From Fervidicoccaceae archaeon (GTDB taxonomy: Archaea > Thermoproteota > Thermoprotei_A > Sulfolobales > Fervidicoccaceae), in NCBI GenBank assembly GCA_038734945.1, contig JAVYOA010000002.1, positions 186,001-250,000 of the forward strand: a stretch of DNA of 64,000 bases, read 5' to 3'. Shown piece after piece: positions 25,473-34,678 of the stretch (position 1 is its first letter; every line of letters begins with the position of its first letter). Made by a program: the position numbers and the translations under genes. The notes below the pieces were generated by a model. That model was not told the origin of the DNA. It searched no databases and saw only the letters and a list, made by a program, of their open reading frames with translations.

Positions 25473-27185
25473 TTGAGAAAAAACAGGCAGCCGAGCAGAA
25501 TAAGAACTGTTTTCAAGGATCCAGTGCACAACATAATTCCAGTGAATGAATATGAGTACACAATACTGCAGCATCCTATACTCAATAGGCTCCATGGAAT
25601 AAAGCAGTTAGGATTCACATTTTATGTGTATCCCCAAGCAAAGCACTCCAGATTCGAGCACTCCATAGGAGTAATGCACATAGCTGGAAGGATAGCAGAT
25701 GCTATTGAAGCGAATTCGCCTGACAAGACAGATGCTCTGCTCAGAAAGAGGAGCACATACCAGGACTTTAAGCAGATTGCTAGACTGGTTGGACTTCTTC
25801 ACGACGTTGGGCATCTCCCATACAGTCATATCACAGAAATGCTGGTATCTGAAGCGGCATCCAGGGGAGAGACCTCAGAGGCCTTTGAGAGGGTGCTGAA
25901 GGAATCGAAGGAGAGAGGATTGAAGCTTCATGAGTATTACTCGTGCTTATTCGCTGAGAAGCTGACCAATGAGATAAAAAAAGAGAAGGATCACGGCAAG
26001 CTTTCGAGATATCTTCTCTCCGCATCACATGTTCTATGCAGATCGAAGTACGGTGATCCCATTCTCTCTCCTGCTGGCATTGAGACCATAGCAAAAATAA
26101 TATCTGGAGATATACTTGATGCTGATAAGATAGATTATTTGGCAAGAGATGCTTACAACACAGGATCAACTTATGGCATAATTGATATAGAGAGAATAAT
26201 AAGTGGTCTGGGGCTAGCGCTATATGACAATGAGCTTGTCCTCTCTGTTCCATCCAAGCTTCTTAGCTCCATCGAGGAGCTCTACTATGCTAGATATATG
26301 ATGTACAAGTGGGTCTACTTCCATCACAAAGTTATTTCACTGGATTTAACATATAGAAGCCTCCTTTCTGAGGTCTCAAAGAGGTGGAGTGCAATAAGGA
26401 AAAAACTGTGCCGACTCTTTCCGAAAATTCCTTCGAATTTCTGGGACCTCTTCCTTCCTGAAAGTATCTGGAAGTCCTCTGTGAAGTATGGGTACAGGAT
26501 AGATGATAGCTTCATAGATCTCATCTTCAAAGTCTCCGCCTCGAGCACCATGCCTCAGCTTTCCACGCTGTCAAGGGGAATACTTGACAGAAGGCTACCA
26601 CTTTTCTCGGTGCTAAAAAGGGAGGAGGATCTCATTTCAGCAATTAACAGCATATCCAAAGAGGAGGGAAGAGATATTGATGCTCTTTCCACTCTGGACT
26701 CTCTCTCCGAGGTCTTCTCTCTTCTTATCAGAGGAGGAGAAAATGCTTGCTCCAAGCTAGCTGAAAGCTTTCTCAGCGAGGATCATGACTGTTGCAGCTC
26801 AGCTATTTTACCAAATGAGAAGCTCTCCTGCATTGCTGAGAAATATATTGAGAAAGAATTGGGACACACCCACTTCAGAACTCGAAGTTTGCGTGTATAT
26901 GTTTCTCCTCCAATCTCACTGCAGGGGGAAATTGGGAAGATAATTCTATCTTCCGATAAGCAGATGATACCAATATTGAGATCCTCTCTCATTCTGAGGG
27001 AGATCATGAGGTTGGGTTCAAGACCTCTCGTTTATGTTTATTCCGAAGAAAAGCTGGATGAGAATGAAAAGAACTCTGTCAGAAAGCTAATAGGAGAATT
27101 TCTAATAAATCTGGAGCGTGGTCTTCGAGAGGGGAAATGGAGGGATGAGGATCCTACTGAGAACTCTGGGGTGCGCACTAAATAG
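25473..27185 (+). CDS. HD-domain phosphohydrolase (dGTPase/SAMHD1-like)
   Basis: A 570-residue member of the COG1078 group. The metal-binding HD set is clear: His in HSRFEHSIGV (about residue 60), HD in LVGLLHDVGHLPYSH (about 105-106) and Asp in ILDADKIDYLARD (about 210). VFKDPVHNIIPVNEYEY at the N-terminus is characteristic. Relatives hydrolyse deoxynucleoside triphosphates. The C-terminal 250 residues are helical and not assignable. TTG 25473 is chosen because AAGGTG lies 6 bases before it; the frame opens at GTG 25464. TATA-like TTTTTAAAAAA lies at about 25425-25435. It overlaps the next gene by 41 bases. Confidence 0.88.
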   Translation: MRKNRQPSRIRTVFKDPVHNIIPVNEYEYTILQHPILNRLHGIKQLGFTFYVYPQAKHSRFEHSIGVMHIAGRIADAIEANSPDKTDALLRKRSTYQDFKQIARLVGLLHDVGHLPYSHITEMLVSEAASRGETSEAFERVLKESKERGLKLHEYYSCLFAEKLTNEIKKEKDHGKLSRYLLSASHVLCRSKYGDPILSPAGIETIAKIISGDILDADKIDYLARDAYNTGSTYGIIDIERIISGLGLALYDNELVLSVPSKLLSSIEELYYARYMMYKWVYFHHKVISLDLTYRSLLSEVSKRWSAIRKKLCRLFPKIPSNFWDLFLPESIWKSSVKYGYRIDDSFIDLIFKVSASSTMPQLSTLSRGILDRRLPLFSVLKREEDLISAINSISKEEGRDIDALSTLDSLSEVFSLLIRGGENACSKLAESFLSEDHDCCSSAILPNEKLSCIAEKYIEKELGHTHFRTRSLRVYVSPPISLQGEIGKIILSSDKQMIPILRSSLILREIMRLGSRPLVYVYSEEKLDENEKNSVRKLIGEFLINLERGLREGKWRDEDPTENSGVRTK

Positions 27186-28437
27186 AGGAGATAGTCTGGT
27201 AATTAGGGATAGCTTGGAGAGGGCTGGCCACTCCTTTGTGGATGATCCGCATCAAGCAGATGTAATAATAGTGAATACATGCGCAGTTAGATCTGACTCT
27301 GAGCAGAAGAGCCTGAAGCTTATCTCGCGACTGACCTCGGAGAATCCAAAAGCTAAGCTCATAGTTACTGGCTGCTTAGCTGAAGTCAGCCCATATTCCA
27401 TTTTGAGGCTTTTTCCTGAAGCTTCTTTGATTTCACCATACCGAGTTGGTGAAGTTGTTCACGTTTTGGACAATGGTCAGAGGCTTCTCCTTGGATACAG
27501 CAGCGAGAAAAGGGAGCTTATGCCGATATCTGTCATGGGAGCAATTGCTATATTGCCAATAAATGATGGCTGCCTGGGAAACTGCAGTTTCTGTGTAACA
27601 AAGAAAGCTAGGAGGATTCTCTCCAGCAAGCCTCCCTCACTTGTGCTGCACTCAATAAGAGATGCTGTCAAGAAAGGTGCCAGAGAGATCCAGCTTGCGA
27701 GCCAGGATGCCGGAGCCTATGGAGTGGATCTCGCGGGGAAAAAGCTGCTTCCAGAGCTAATAGAAGCAGTTGATAGAGAGGTTCCAGGAAAGTACATGAT
27801 AAGAATAGCTATGATGAACCCCGATACTATCCGAGACATAATTTGGGAAGTTGTGGATATGTACAGATCAGAACATGTGTTCAAGTTTGCCCACATACCA
27901 CTTCAAAGTGCTGATGACAGTGTTCTAAAGCTAATGAACAGAAGGTATACACTCCAGGATTTCATGGGTCTTGTGGGCATCTTGAAAAGGGAAATACCCG
28001 GAATAACAATCGCAACGGATATACTGATTGGACATCCTGGTGAGGATGACGCTGCTTTCAAGAAGACGCTGGAAATTGTTAAGAGTGGCCTGCTCGATAG
28101 AGTTCATATAGCTCAGTATACACAGAGGCCGTTCACGTACTCGAGCAGGATGCAGCAGGTCTCTGATGGCGAAAAGAAGAGTAGAAGCAAGCTTCTGGCA
28201 GAGGTGCATTCCAAAGTTGCGCTCGAAAAAATGAAGTCATACATTGGCAGAGAAATTGAAGGATTTATTGTTGAGAGGAGCACGACAAAACAAACGTTGA
28301 CTGTTAGGAGCAAAAACTATACAAGCATAGTTGTGCCAGATACTGGAGAATATGCTTTGGGAGATGAAGTTGTTGTCAGAGTTGAGGAGGCAACGCACTT
28401 TGATCTCAGGGGGGTAATTGAAAGGAAAGTAGAGTAG
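27145..28437 (+). CDS. Radical SAM tRNA methylthiotransferase (CDKAL1/MtaB-type)
   Basis: About 430 residues in three domains. The N-terminal UPF0004 domain has its three cluster cysteines in TLGCALNRGDS, VNTCAVRSDSE and VTGCLAEVSP. The radical SAM core has NDGCLGNCSFCVTKKARR (C-x3-C-x2-C), and a C-terminal TRAM-like domain begins near GREIEGFIVERS. The archaeal clade converts t6A37 to ms2t6A37 in tRNAs reading A-starting codons. I prefer ATG 27145, which begins MRILLRTLGC; the frame also opens at GTG 27118. It overlaps the HD gene, so translation is coupled. Confidence 0.92.
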   Translation: MRILLRTLGCALNRGDSLVIRDSLERAGHSFVDDPHQADVIIVNTCAVRSDSEQKSLKLISRLTSENPKAKLIVTGCLAEVSPYSILRLFPEASLISPYRVGEVVHVLDNGQRLLLGYSSEKRELMPISVMGAIAILPINDGCLGNCSFCVTKKARRILSSKPPSLVLHSIRDAVKKGAREIQLASQDAGAYGVDLAGKKLLPELIEAVDREVPGKYMIRIAMMNPDTIRDIIWEVVDMYRSEHVFKFAHIPLQSADDSVLKLMNRRYTLQDFMGLVGILKREIPGITIATDILIGHPGEDDAAFKKTLEIVKSGLLDRVHIAQYTQRPFTYSSRMQQVSDGEKKSRSKLLAEVHSKVALEKMKSYIGREIEGFIVERSTTKQTLTVRSKNYTSIVVPDTGEYALGDEVVVRVEEATHFDLRGVIERKVE

Positions 28438-28457
28438 TATGATTGAGGTCTCTTACT

Positions 28458-28994
28458 TCAGCTCTTTGGCTTCAGCTCATCGGCAATTTTCTTGGCCTTC
28501 TTAATGCTTCCAACAGTTTTCAGGGGGAATATGAGCATTTTTGAACTTCGGTCCTTCCCTGCCAAATAGAAAGAGGCTATCAGCTGGTCTACCACTTCTC
28601 TTCTGCTTCTCAATATACCAATTTTTCTCTGCTCATCGTAGAATATGAGCGAAATATGAGAGAAGGATAGAAAAGGCTCCCCATAGAGCTTTGAAACAGC
28701 TTTTCTTATTCTCTCCTGTATTTCTTCCCTTCCTATATTCTCCTGCGATATAACTGAGAAAACTACGTATCTCTTTCGTATTCTTTTCTCCAACTTGAAC
28801 GGATGTACTCTGGTACTAGTACGTTCTATAAATTGAAATCTATTGGTTTTTTTCTTAATTTTTCTAATTTCAAGGAATAGCGCTGCTGATATGACTAGAT
28901 TAACAGCGATAGCAGCAGAAAGAACAAATGTAGATGTATCCAACTCTATTTTCCCTCCTTTCCAAAGTGCTTCGAATATTTGCTGAGAACCCAT
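28458..28994 (-). CDS. rnp2: RNase P protein Pop5 with an N-terminal membrane-like extension
   Basis: Residues ~70-178 are archaeal RNase P component 2 (Pop5): KRYVVFSVISQENIGREEI, FLSFSHISLIFYDEQRKIGI, and RREVVDQLIASFYLAG match the family. Ahead of it the frame encodes about 67 more residues including a 22-residue hydrophobic segment (FVLSAAIAVNLVISAALF, about 23-40) followed by a basic stretch (IRKIKKKTNR), the look of a signal anchor. The ATG at 28994 overlaps the rpp30 stop by 49 bases. TTG 28793 would give a normal-sized Pop5, but then 152 bases would be untranslated in an otherwise tight operon. Both forms are possible. Confidence 0.85.
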   Translation of the reverse strand: MGSQQIFEALWKGGKIELDTSTFVLSAAIAVNLVISAALFLEIRKIKKKTNRFQFIERTSTRVHPFKLEKRIRKRYVVFSVISQENIGREEIQERIRKAVSKLYGEPFLSFSHISLIFYDEQRKIGILRSRREVVDQLIASFYLAGKDRSSKMLIFPLKTVGSIKKAKKIADELKPKS

Positions 28995-29584
28995 TCTAGC
29001 TTGCTCCCGTCCATTATTGAGAGAGCCATCTCCCTTGTTAAGCCTGTTTGAACCAACATGCTAAGAACGATCTTTGGGTGGGCCAACTCGCTCAGCTCCC
29101 TTGCCCCGCTATAGATAACCATTCCTATGGAGTATTTTACTGAGTATTTCGTTAAATATGAGAGCCACCAAACGTTTCGTAAGTCATCCTGGATGCTGGA
29201 TAGGCTGAAACCAAGGAGGCTCCTTCCAACCTTCAAAAGCTTTGCTTGATTCGAATCAAGATATTGTGCTAGTTTTGGAGAAATCTCCACGATATGGATC
29301 CTGCTGTCTCTGCTGAAAACTCTCAACGCTCCTGCTCCATTTGCCCGGGCTATATTGAGAGCATCGTTTTTCCTTATATTGTGAAGAATTTCTTTTGCCT
29401 CTGCCTCGGTGGAGGCAGAAACAGCTCTCACGGGAAAAACTGAGATTTCCTCTGAACTTATGTTAGAAGGAAGAGATGAATAGTCCACTCCTACTGCTCT
29501 ATAGCCAAAGAGTTTTTCTGCTTTTAATATATCATTGAGATCCTTCGGGCTCCTGGGGGTCACATATGCATCTAAAAGGAGCAA
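28946..29584 (-). CDS. rnp3: RNase P protein component 3 (Rpp30)
   Basis: A 212-residue TIM-barrel-like protein of the archaeal RNase P Rpp30 family, which with Pop5 forms a heterotetramer that activates the catalytic RNA. Recognisable parts are LLDAYVTPRSPKDL at the start, RAVGVDYSSLP, DALNIARANGAGALRVFSRD (about 93-112) and the C-terminal SELAHPKIVLSMLVQTGL. The TTG start at 29584 follows GGGAGAT with about 7-base spacing. The order L15e, COG1325 protein, Rpp30, Pop5 is the known archaeal exosome/RNase P superoperon. Confidence 0.9.
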   Translation of the reverse strand: MLLLDAYVTPRSPKDLNDILKAEKLFGYRAVGVDYSSLPSNISSEEISVFPVRAVSASTEAEAKEILHNIRKNDALNIARANGAGALRVFSRDSRIHIVEISPKLAQYLDSNQAKLLKVGRSLLGFSLSSIQDDLRNVWWLSYLTKYSVKYSIGMVIYSGARELSELAHPKIVLSMLVQTGLTREMALSIMDGSKLEWVLSKYSKHFGKEGK

Positions 29585-29588
29585 GATA

Positions 29589-30020
29589 TTATCTCCCTTT
29601 CAGCTTTTCATTGAGGAATTCATCGATCGATTGAACTGATGAGAATCTTATTACTACCTTAACAACCTCATCGCTGTCGCTAATGACAAGCTTGTTTTTG
29701 AGCAGCATATGCTTGCTGAATCTTAGATGCAGCCTCTTTTCATCTTCTATTCTGCTGGATTTAGTAAGAAGGAGAATGTTTTTTGAATAGTCATCAATCG
29801 ATTCAAAAATATACTCAGCAACATGTTCGGGATCAGCTAGAGATTGAATTCTCATGAGGGTTATTTCATTTCCATGGTGTCCCCTTGATCTGATTTTCTG
29901 GATCTCGGCTCTTTCTCTCTCTAGAGGGGGGAGAAGAGCTAACATACATCTCTCCACTTTTGCCTCGTCTTCGGTCATGTGCTTAATTGCTGAAATTTCT
30001 ATTGACAATACTCTCTTCAT
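29589..30020 (-). CDS. Exosome-associated RNA-binding protein (COG1325)
   Basis: A 143-residue protein with the small RNA-binding fold grouped in COG1325, encoded between L15e and Rpp30 in the archaeal exosome superoperon. IEISAIKHMTEDEAKVERC at the start, SRGHHGNEITLMRIQSL (about 44-60) and the C-terminal LHLRFSKHMLLKNKLVISD are typical. It is thought to bind RNA in the processing machinery; the molecular role is not settled. The ATG is at 30020 and it ends 4 bases before rpp30. Confidence 0.82.
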   Translation of the reverse strand: MKRVLSIEISAIKHMTEDEAKVERCMLALLPPLERERAEIQKIRSRGHHGNEITLMRIQSLADPEHVAEYIFESIDDYSKNILLLTKSSRIEDEKRLHLRFSKHMLLKNKLVISDSDEVVKVVIRFSSVQSIDEFLNEKLKGR

Positions 30021-30079
30021 TTGGAAAGCCCTTCTCTCTAAAAATATGTGGAGAAGAAATTAAAAAGGTAGGGGATTAT

Positions 30080-30757
30080 TCACTTGATATCTCCGCCGTG
30101 GAACCTCTCCAGAACATCTGCAGGCGCTATGAGCCTTGCTCCTCTGCTTGCCTCATGTCTCTTCTTCTTCTCTCTCTCCTTTTGCTTCTTCTTGAACTTG
30201 TATGCTACCGTGTTCTTCAGTCCTCTGCTCTTTCTGAGACCCCTCATTTTCTTGCCTGCACTTGTCAAGGCCCTGAAGGCTCTTCCACGATTGCTCGGTT
30301 CTGCTATCCATTTTAGCTGCGGGTCATTTTTTATTGATGGGTGATTCGGATCTACGAGGATTACCTCATACCACTTGCTCTGCCCGTCTTCTCCCACATA
30401 GTAGCTATTCAGAACCTCCATGTTCGGATACTTCTTTGCTGCCCTCTCCTCGGCAATGAGCCTCAAGCTCTTAGCGACAGCGTAACCATAAACTCCGTAC
30501 CTCTTTGGTCTCCTTCCCTTGTTAGGTCTAGGTCTCCTCTGTCCCCCCTTTCTGACTCTGACTCTCACAACTATTATTCCCTGCTTAGCTTTATAGCCAA
30601 GAGCTCTTGCTCTGTCCAGCCTTGTTGGCTTGCTAATTCTTATGACCTTTACCTGTCTTCTCCATCTTATCATTCTCTCTCTGAGAACTCTGCCAAATTC
30701 TCCTGCATATGGCCTCTTCCACTGCAGTGATATGTAGTGATATGCGGACTTGGCCAT
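30080..30757 (-). CDS. rpl15e: Ribosomal protein eL15
   Basis: A 225-residue highly basic large-subunit protein. [36 protein letters not shown] and [20 protein letters not shown] match archaeal L15e over its length; the C-terminus ([17 protein letters not shown]) is the usual basic tail. It heads the RNase P/exosome cluster. The promoter is clear: CCTTATAAAC about 50 bases upstream of the ATG. Confidence 0.97.
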   Translation of the reverse strand: MAKSAYHYISLQWKRPYAGEFGRVLRERMIRWRRQVKVIRISKPTRLDRARALGYKAKQGIIVVRVRVRKGGQRRPRPNKGRRPKRYGVYGYAVAKSLRLIAEERAAKKYPNMEVLNSYYVGEDGQSKWYEVILVDPNHPSIKNDPQLKWIAEPSNRGRAFRALTSAGKKMRGLRKSRGLKNTVAYKFKKKQKEREKKKRHEASRGARLIAPADVLERFHGGDIK

Positions 30758-30805
30758 TTGATATGCACCAACGATTAAACAGCTATCTAGTAGTTTTTCA
30801 AAAGC

Positions 30806-30815
30806 GTTTATAAGG
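30806..30815 (-). promoter_or_regulatory. TATA box for the L15e-RNase P operon
   Basis: CCTTATAAAC on the minus strand, about 49-58 bases before the L15e ATG at 30757. A start site about 25 bases downstream (near 30785) would leave a leader of about 28 nt. This is a strong match to the archaeal box A; the start site is inferred. Confidence 0.55.
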
Positions 30816-30858
30816 TTAACAGGGGATGCGAAGGATATTCCAATTCGTGAGCTCTCCT

Positions 30859-31527
30859 TTATCCCATAGCGGACGTTATGTTCATGAGCTCTGGTCCTGT
30901 TGTTGTTCCACCTATGAGAATTCCGCTATTGTTCATGACTATTCCAACCTTGACAAAGCCAACTCCTTCATTGACTGTTGCATGTACTGTAGTGACCTTG
31001 AGCTCATTGCTTATCATCAGAGCTTCAGAGTCATTTATCATTGGATGTATGAATGCTAGCTTATCGTTCGTCACAATCATTGAGCCAACTATTGGAAGAC
31101 CTAGGTAGGACCTCCTGAAAACGGTCAAGCCAAGCGAGGATGATATTTCCTTCTCAGCATCCTTCTCAAATGAATCGGAAATGTATGCTGCCTTATTGTT
31201 CACTGAAATTAAATTACCCAATGCCGTGTGCTTAGTTTTAATAATAGCAATTCTTATGGATCCTTCAAGAACTTCTTTCAGGGAATCGAGCTCTTCCTGC
31301 TTTATTATATCTGGAATCAATAAGCAGGAATCATTTCCAGCAACCAGCACTCCGATTATGTGCATCCCTGCAATGGTTGTCTCAACCGGATCAACCTGAA
31401 GCGTATCAGCTATTGCCCTCTTTGTGGCCTTGGAGATGTTAGGAGGAACAAGTGCTATCTTGTTGTTAGCAAAAAGAAAGACACCTATGTTCGGGTTTCT
31501 ATATATGTTGAGCTTTGAAATATTCAT
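30859..31527 (-). CDS. eif6: Translation initiation factor aIF6
   Basis: A 222-residue anti-association factor that binds the large ribosomal subunit. The five-fold pseudo-repeat is visible as recurring segments such as [65 protein letters not shown] and [16 protein letters not shown] chose ATG 31527, which follows GGTG with 9-base spacing; GTG 31539 is the outer alternative. In archaea aIF6 is usually encoded with L31e and L39e, as here. Confidence 0.95.
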   Translation of the reverse strand: MNISKLNIYRNPNIGVFLFANNKIALVPPNISKATKRAIADTLQVDPVETTIAGMHIIGVLVAGNDSCLLIPDIIKQEELDSLKEVLEGSIRIAIIKTKHTALGNLISVNNKAAYISDSFEKDAEKEISSSLGLTVFRRSYLGLPIVGSMIVTNDKLAFIHPMINDSEALMISNELKVTTVHATVNEGVGFVKVGIVMNNSGILIGGTTTGPELMNITSAMG

Positions 31528-31623
31528 GAATGGTAACACCGTTGCCGTAGGAAATTCTCAATTGGCTATAAAATAATGATATGAAACGTATAAATATAGT
31601 TTTTTGATTTATTATATTCCCTT

Positions 31624-31953
31624 TCACGCAGAAGATTGCTTGCTCTCTTCCTTGATCGGCTCCGGAAGTGTTACTTTGACAAGTTTGGGGATCCTCACCG
31701 TCTTCCCATCCTTTGTCTTTATTTCCTCCGATTCTTCAATTGATATAAGCACTTTTACCTTCCTTGGAGGTTTCTCAATCCCTCTTTTCCAGATGAGTTT
31801 GTTCAGCTTCTCATCAATGAGCACTCGCTCTGCATGGGTTCTCCTCTTTATCAGATCCCTCAAATATCTCACTGCCCGTGCTGCTCTCTTTGTTCTTCTA
31901 GTTGTGTATACCTTTGATAGATTAAGAGTTAGCTCCAGCCTGTTGCCCTTCAT
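31624..31953 (-). CDS. rpl31e: Ribosomal protein eL31
   Basis: A 109-residue large-subunit protein. LELTLNLSKVYTTRRTKRAA (residues 6-25), RYLRDLIKRRTHAERVLIDE and NKLIWKRGIEKPPRKVKVLI are the conserved parts. The C-terminal tail (EPIKEESKQSSA) is a short extension. It lies 14 bases after L39e and upstream of aIF6. Confidence 0.96.
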   Translation of the reverse strand: MKGNRLELTLNLSKVYTTRRTKRAARAVRYLRDLIKRRTHAERVLIDEKLNKLIWKRGIEKPPRKVKVLISIEESEEIKTKDGKTVRIPKLVKVTLPEPIKEESKQSSA

Positions 31954-31967
31954 TACCAGCTTTCACC

Positions 31968-32123
31968 TCATACCTTTAGCTTTGTTCTCCTCCAATTCCT
32001 CCTCTTAAAATTGAATCTAACTTTTCGCAGGGTTTTCACAGATACCCAGACAGGAATGGGTTGGTTTGATTTCAGTGCCTTAGCCAGCCTTAACTTCTTT
32101 CCAAGAGGCTTGTAATGAGCCAT
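31968..32123 (-). CDS. rpl39e: Ribosomal protein eL39
   Basis: A 51-residue protein lining the ribosomal exit tunnel. The translation begins [19 protein letters not shown], continues with [18 protein letters not shown] and ends [12 protein letters not shown], matching L39e end to end. ATG at 32123, TGA at 31968-31970. It sits between PDCD5-type and L31e genes in the normal archaeal order. It is short enough to be missed by length cut-offs. Confidence 0.96.
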   Translation of the reverse strand: MAHYKPLGKKLRLAKALKSNQPIPVWVSVKTLRKVRFNFKRRNWRRTKLKV

Positions 32124-32141
32124 AAATTAAACACCCCTGGT

Positions 32142-32492
32142 CTATTCCTTCTCCCTAATTTTTATATTATAATCCTTTCTGGATCGGGAATAGATGTCCT
32201 GAAGGATTTCCCTGAGCTGCTCATCAGATATTGGCTCAGAAATTCTGCCGCTCTGAGCTAGCAATATCAGCTGCTCCTCTATAAGCTGGGCTATCTCTGG
32301 TCGAACTAGCTTCACATTATTAAGCCTGTTCCTTGCCTCAGGCGTCAAAATTTTCCTCAGGATCTCTTGCTTTTGTGCCTCGAGCTCTGCTCTTCTCCTC
32401 CTTTCTTCCTCCGCACTCATTCTTCTCTGGAGCTCCAACAGCTTTCTCCTCTGAATTTCAGCCAGTTCCTCGTCGTATTCCTCTTCTCCCAC
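32142..32492 (-). CDS. PDCD5/TFAR19-family DNA-binding protein
   Basis: A 116-residue helical protein: a highly charged N-terminal helix ([19 protein letters not shown]) and the conserved core [19 protein letters not shown] (about 48-66) followed by [16 protein letters not shown]. Archaeal homologues of human PDCD5 are annotated as DNA-binding proteins, but the cellular role is unknown. It is encoded between S19e and L39e, a conserved archaeal arrangement that suggests a link with translation. Confidence 0.92.
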   Translation of the reverse strand: MGEEEYDEELAEIQRRKLLELQRRMSAEEERRRRAELEAQKQEILRKILTPEARNRLNNVKLVRPEIAQLIEEQLILLAQSGRISEPISDEQLREILQDIYSRSRKDYNIKIREKE

Positions 32493-32553
32493 TTTTCTAC
32501 ACCCTTATTATTGCATCTTTTGGCAGTATTGAGCTATTAAACTTCGCCTCTCT

Positions 32554-33021
32554 CTATTCAAAATATCTTTTCAGCTCGGGATTCCTCTCTACTAGCTCCT
32601 TCATTATCTCCTTGCTTATTCTATCGAGCATTGAAATTGCTGTTGGTGTGAGCTTTCTTCCGGCTCCCGGAACTCTCATCACCAAACCAGCAGATTCCAG
32701 CTGCTTCAAAATGTTTCTTATGATTGACCTGGATGCCCTTCTGAAGTGTGGGGGACTGCTTCCAAATCTCTTCCTTCCTCCATAGATAACGCTGAATGTA
32801 CCTATTCCCACCGGCTCAGCTGACCTATATAGCTTCCTTAAAATCGATGCTGCTCTTACATACCACCAATCTTCCTGGACTGGAGGAAATTCCTTGCCGC
32901 TCCCGGTTTTAACGAATCTTGCCCAATCTGGAGGAAAGATCTTGCTTCCATATTCTTCCTTCAGCCTTACAGCTACTCTCCTTATCAACTCGTCAGCAGG
33001 CACTTGCATAACTGAAACCAT
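32554..33021 (-). CDS. rps19e: Ribosomal protein eS19
   Basis: A 155-residue small-subunit protein: MQVPADELIRRVAVRLKEEY, PPDWARFVKTGSGKEFPPV, DWWYVRAASILRKLYR and GAGRKLTPTAISMLDRI are the family landmarks. ATG 33021 is preceded by GGTGAAAGA and is preferred over the GTG at 33030, which itself belongs to that ribosome binding site. It is the first gene of the S19e-PDCD5-L39e-L31e-aIF6 group. Confidence 0.96.
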   Translation of the reverse strand: MVSVMQVPADELIRRVAVRLKEEYGSKIFPPDWARFVKTGSGKEFPPVQEDWWYVRAASILRKLYRSAEPVGIGTFSVIYGGRKRFGSSPPHFRRASRSIIRNILKQLESAGLVMRVPGAGRKLTPTAISMLDRISKEIMKELVERNPELKRYFE

Positions 33022-33113
33022 TTCTTTCACCTTATGTGCTACCTACTGTTTCATGCAGCACGGGTTTACTTGCTGTTCAAGGTTTTTATATTTTAATACT
33101 GCTTGAAATTGAG

Positions 33114-33788
33114 TCATTCCCCAAAGGCTCTATCCCCAGCATCTCCCAGGCCGGGAACTATGTAGCCCTTCTCATTGAGCTCTGGATCAACATCTATTGT
33201 GTATATCATGGAGCTGGGATAAGCCTCGAGGAACCTCCTTATTGCTAGCTCAGTTGATATGACGTTAGCAAGTATTATCCTTTTTGGCTTTGCCCCCCTC
33301 CTCATCAGCTCGTTCATAACTGCTATAGCTGTTGAACCTGTGGCGAACATTGGATCGGCGATTATCAAATTATCATCTGAGTTTATCTTTGGAAACTTCA
33401 CATATTTTATTTCTATGTTGAACCACTTGTCAGAGCTCATTCCAAGCTCTTCAACTCTTCTGGCACTGACTACTCCCTGCCTTGCTCCGGGTATTATCTT
33501 TATCATTCCCTCAACCAGGGGCATTGATGCTCTTAGCACCTGAACTATCACTACATTATCCATGTCAGGTATCCTGATGCCAGATGCTTTAACTCCGAGG
33601 GGAGTTTCCACAGTGGTTTGTTCGAGTGGAAAGTCTTCCACAATCCTGTAGGCGAGAAATATTCCTAATCTTACAAGACCTCTTCTGAACTCAATTTGCT
33701 TTGTGTTCTTGTCTCTCAAGGTTGTTAGAATTGCTTTTGCCAGAGGATGAGTTACAAATTTTACCCTTTCATCAAATTCTATTCTCAA
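33114..33788 (-). CDS. upp: Uracil phosphoribosyltransferase
   Basis: A 224-residue type I phosphoribosyltransferase that salvages uracil to UMP with PRPP. The PRPP loop is LIIADPMFATGSTA (about residues 140-153), VLRASMPLVEGM precedes it, and the uracil-binding end is IVPGLGDAGDRAFG at the C-terminus. Length is normal. TTG 33788 follows AAGGTG with 6-base spacing; GTG 33797 is the outer option and lies inside the binding site. Confidence 0.95.
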   Translation of the reverse strand: MRIEFDERVKFVTHPLAKAILTTLRDKNTKQIEFRRGLVRLGIFLAYRIVEDFPLEQTTVETPLGVKASGIRIPDMDNVVIVQVLRASMPLVEGMIKIIPGARQGVVSARRVEELGMSSDKWFNIEIKYVKFPKINSDDNLIIADPMFATGSTAIAVMNELMRRGAKPKRIILANVISTELAIRRFLEAYPSSMIYTIDVDPELNEKGYIVPGLGDAGDRAFGE

Positions 33789-33966
33789 GTCAAGCACCTT
33801 TCTTTTTTTGAGAATCAGGCATTATAAGATTTCTCATTGCTTCAGCCATTGTTTTTATAAATATGAAGGAGTTAATGCAGATGCTTAACTTAATGTATTC
33901 GAGCTCAAAATACACAACTATATGCTAACGAAAACAATATGAAAGGAACATTTGCATCTGAAAATT

Positions 33967-34425
33967 TTATCTGCTCTGTGATACTATTAGCTTGGCTGCC
34001 TCTGGGTCGTATTCCCAGTTCTGAGGTAGAACTCCCTTCCTCTTGTAATAGGTTGCCAGTCTCCTTATTTTGGACTCGACCTCCTGAAGCCCTTTCTTCA
34101 CGTTTTCATCCTTTGGATGTTCGGACAGATGCCTCCTTATGTTTACAGCCCTTCTCATCAGATTGTAGAGGTCCTCAGGAATGGGGGGAAGCAGCTTTTT
34201 TTCCTTCAGTATCTGGGTTATTTTTTTGTTCGTAATCGATTTCACGAGTGGTATTCCATATTGGTCTCTCAGAATTATTCCTATCATTGATGGAGGGTAG
34301 CCCCTTCTTGCCAATTCAGCAACGAGCTCCTCCACTTCCTCTGGCTCCAAGCGAAGCCATTTAGGCACTCCCACCCTGACAGGACGCATGCTGTGAGATT
34401 TTCCCTTTTCTCTCGATTTGTTCAT
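33967..34425 (-). CDS. rps15: Ribosomal protein uS15
   Basis: A 152-residue archaeal S15 (S13e type): [20 protein letters not shown] at the N-terminus, [20 protein letters not shown] (about 56-75), [20 protein letters not shown] and [19 protein letters not shown] near the end. A minus-strand TATA-like CTTATAATC lies about 50-58 bases upstream of the ATG at 34425. Confidence 0.96.
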   Translation of the reverse strand: MNKSREKGKSHSMRPVRVGVPKWLRLEPEEVEELVAELARRGYPPSMIGIILRDQYGIPLVKSITNKKITQILKEKKLLPPIPEDLYNLMRRAVNIRRHLSEHPKDENVKKGLQEVESKIRRLATYYKRKGVLPQNWEYDPEAAKLIVSQSR

Positions 34426-34506
34426 AGCATCTCAGCCCTTAAAGCATCTGCCAAAAAATTGGCCTTTTGAGATTATAAGCATTCTGATCGCGCTGACCTA
34501 AATTCC

Positions 34507-34619
34507 GCACTAAAGTGCAGGGTTCCTTGGGAGGCTTAGAGCTGCATTCTTAGCGAAGAATTGGTTAAGCTCTGCACAAGGTCTTATAGAATCACCTCTA
34601 CCCTGCATAATGCAGAGCT
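34507..34619. other. Cluster of hairpins in the S15-ndk intergenic region
   Basis: The 309-base gap 34426-34734 has no gene. It contains GCACT-AA-AGTGC (34507-34518); AGAGCT (34538-34543) pairing with AGCTCT (34568-34573) around ATTCTT-AGCG-AAGAAT (34546-34561); AGCTCTGCA (34568-34576) with its exact complement TGCAGAGCT (34611-34619); and CTGCATAATGCAG (34603-34615). AGCTCT takes part in two mutually exclusive stems. This may be a structured RNA, an attenuator-like leader or a mobile-element remnant. Nearer the S15 gene only its promoter is visible. Confidence 0.4.
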
Positions 34620-34678
34620 AATGGAAATGCTATCCTTCAGAGTTTTTGGAACATATAGAGCTTAAAACCTTACCACAC

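Noticed and set aside
33798-33966. CTGA and ATGAGA elements on the minus strand upstream of upp
   Set aside because: There is no upstream C box with the correct guide length.
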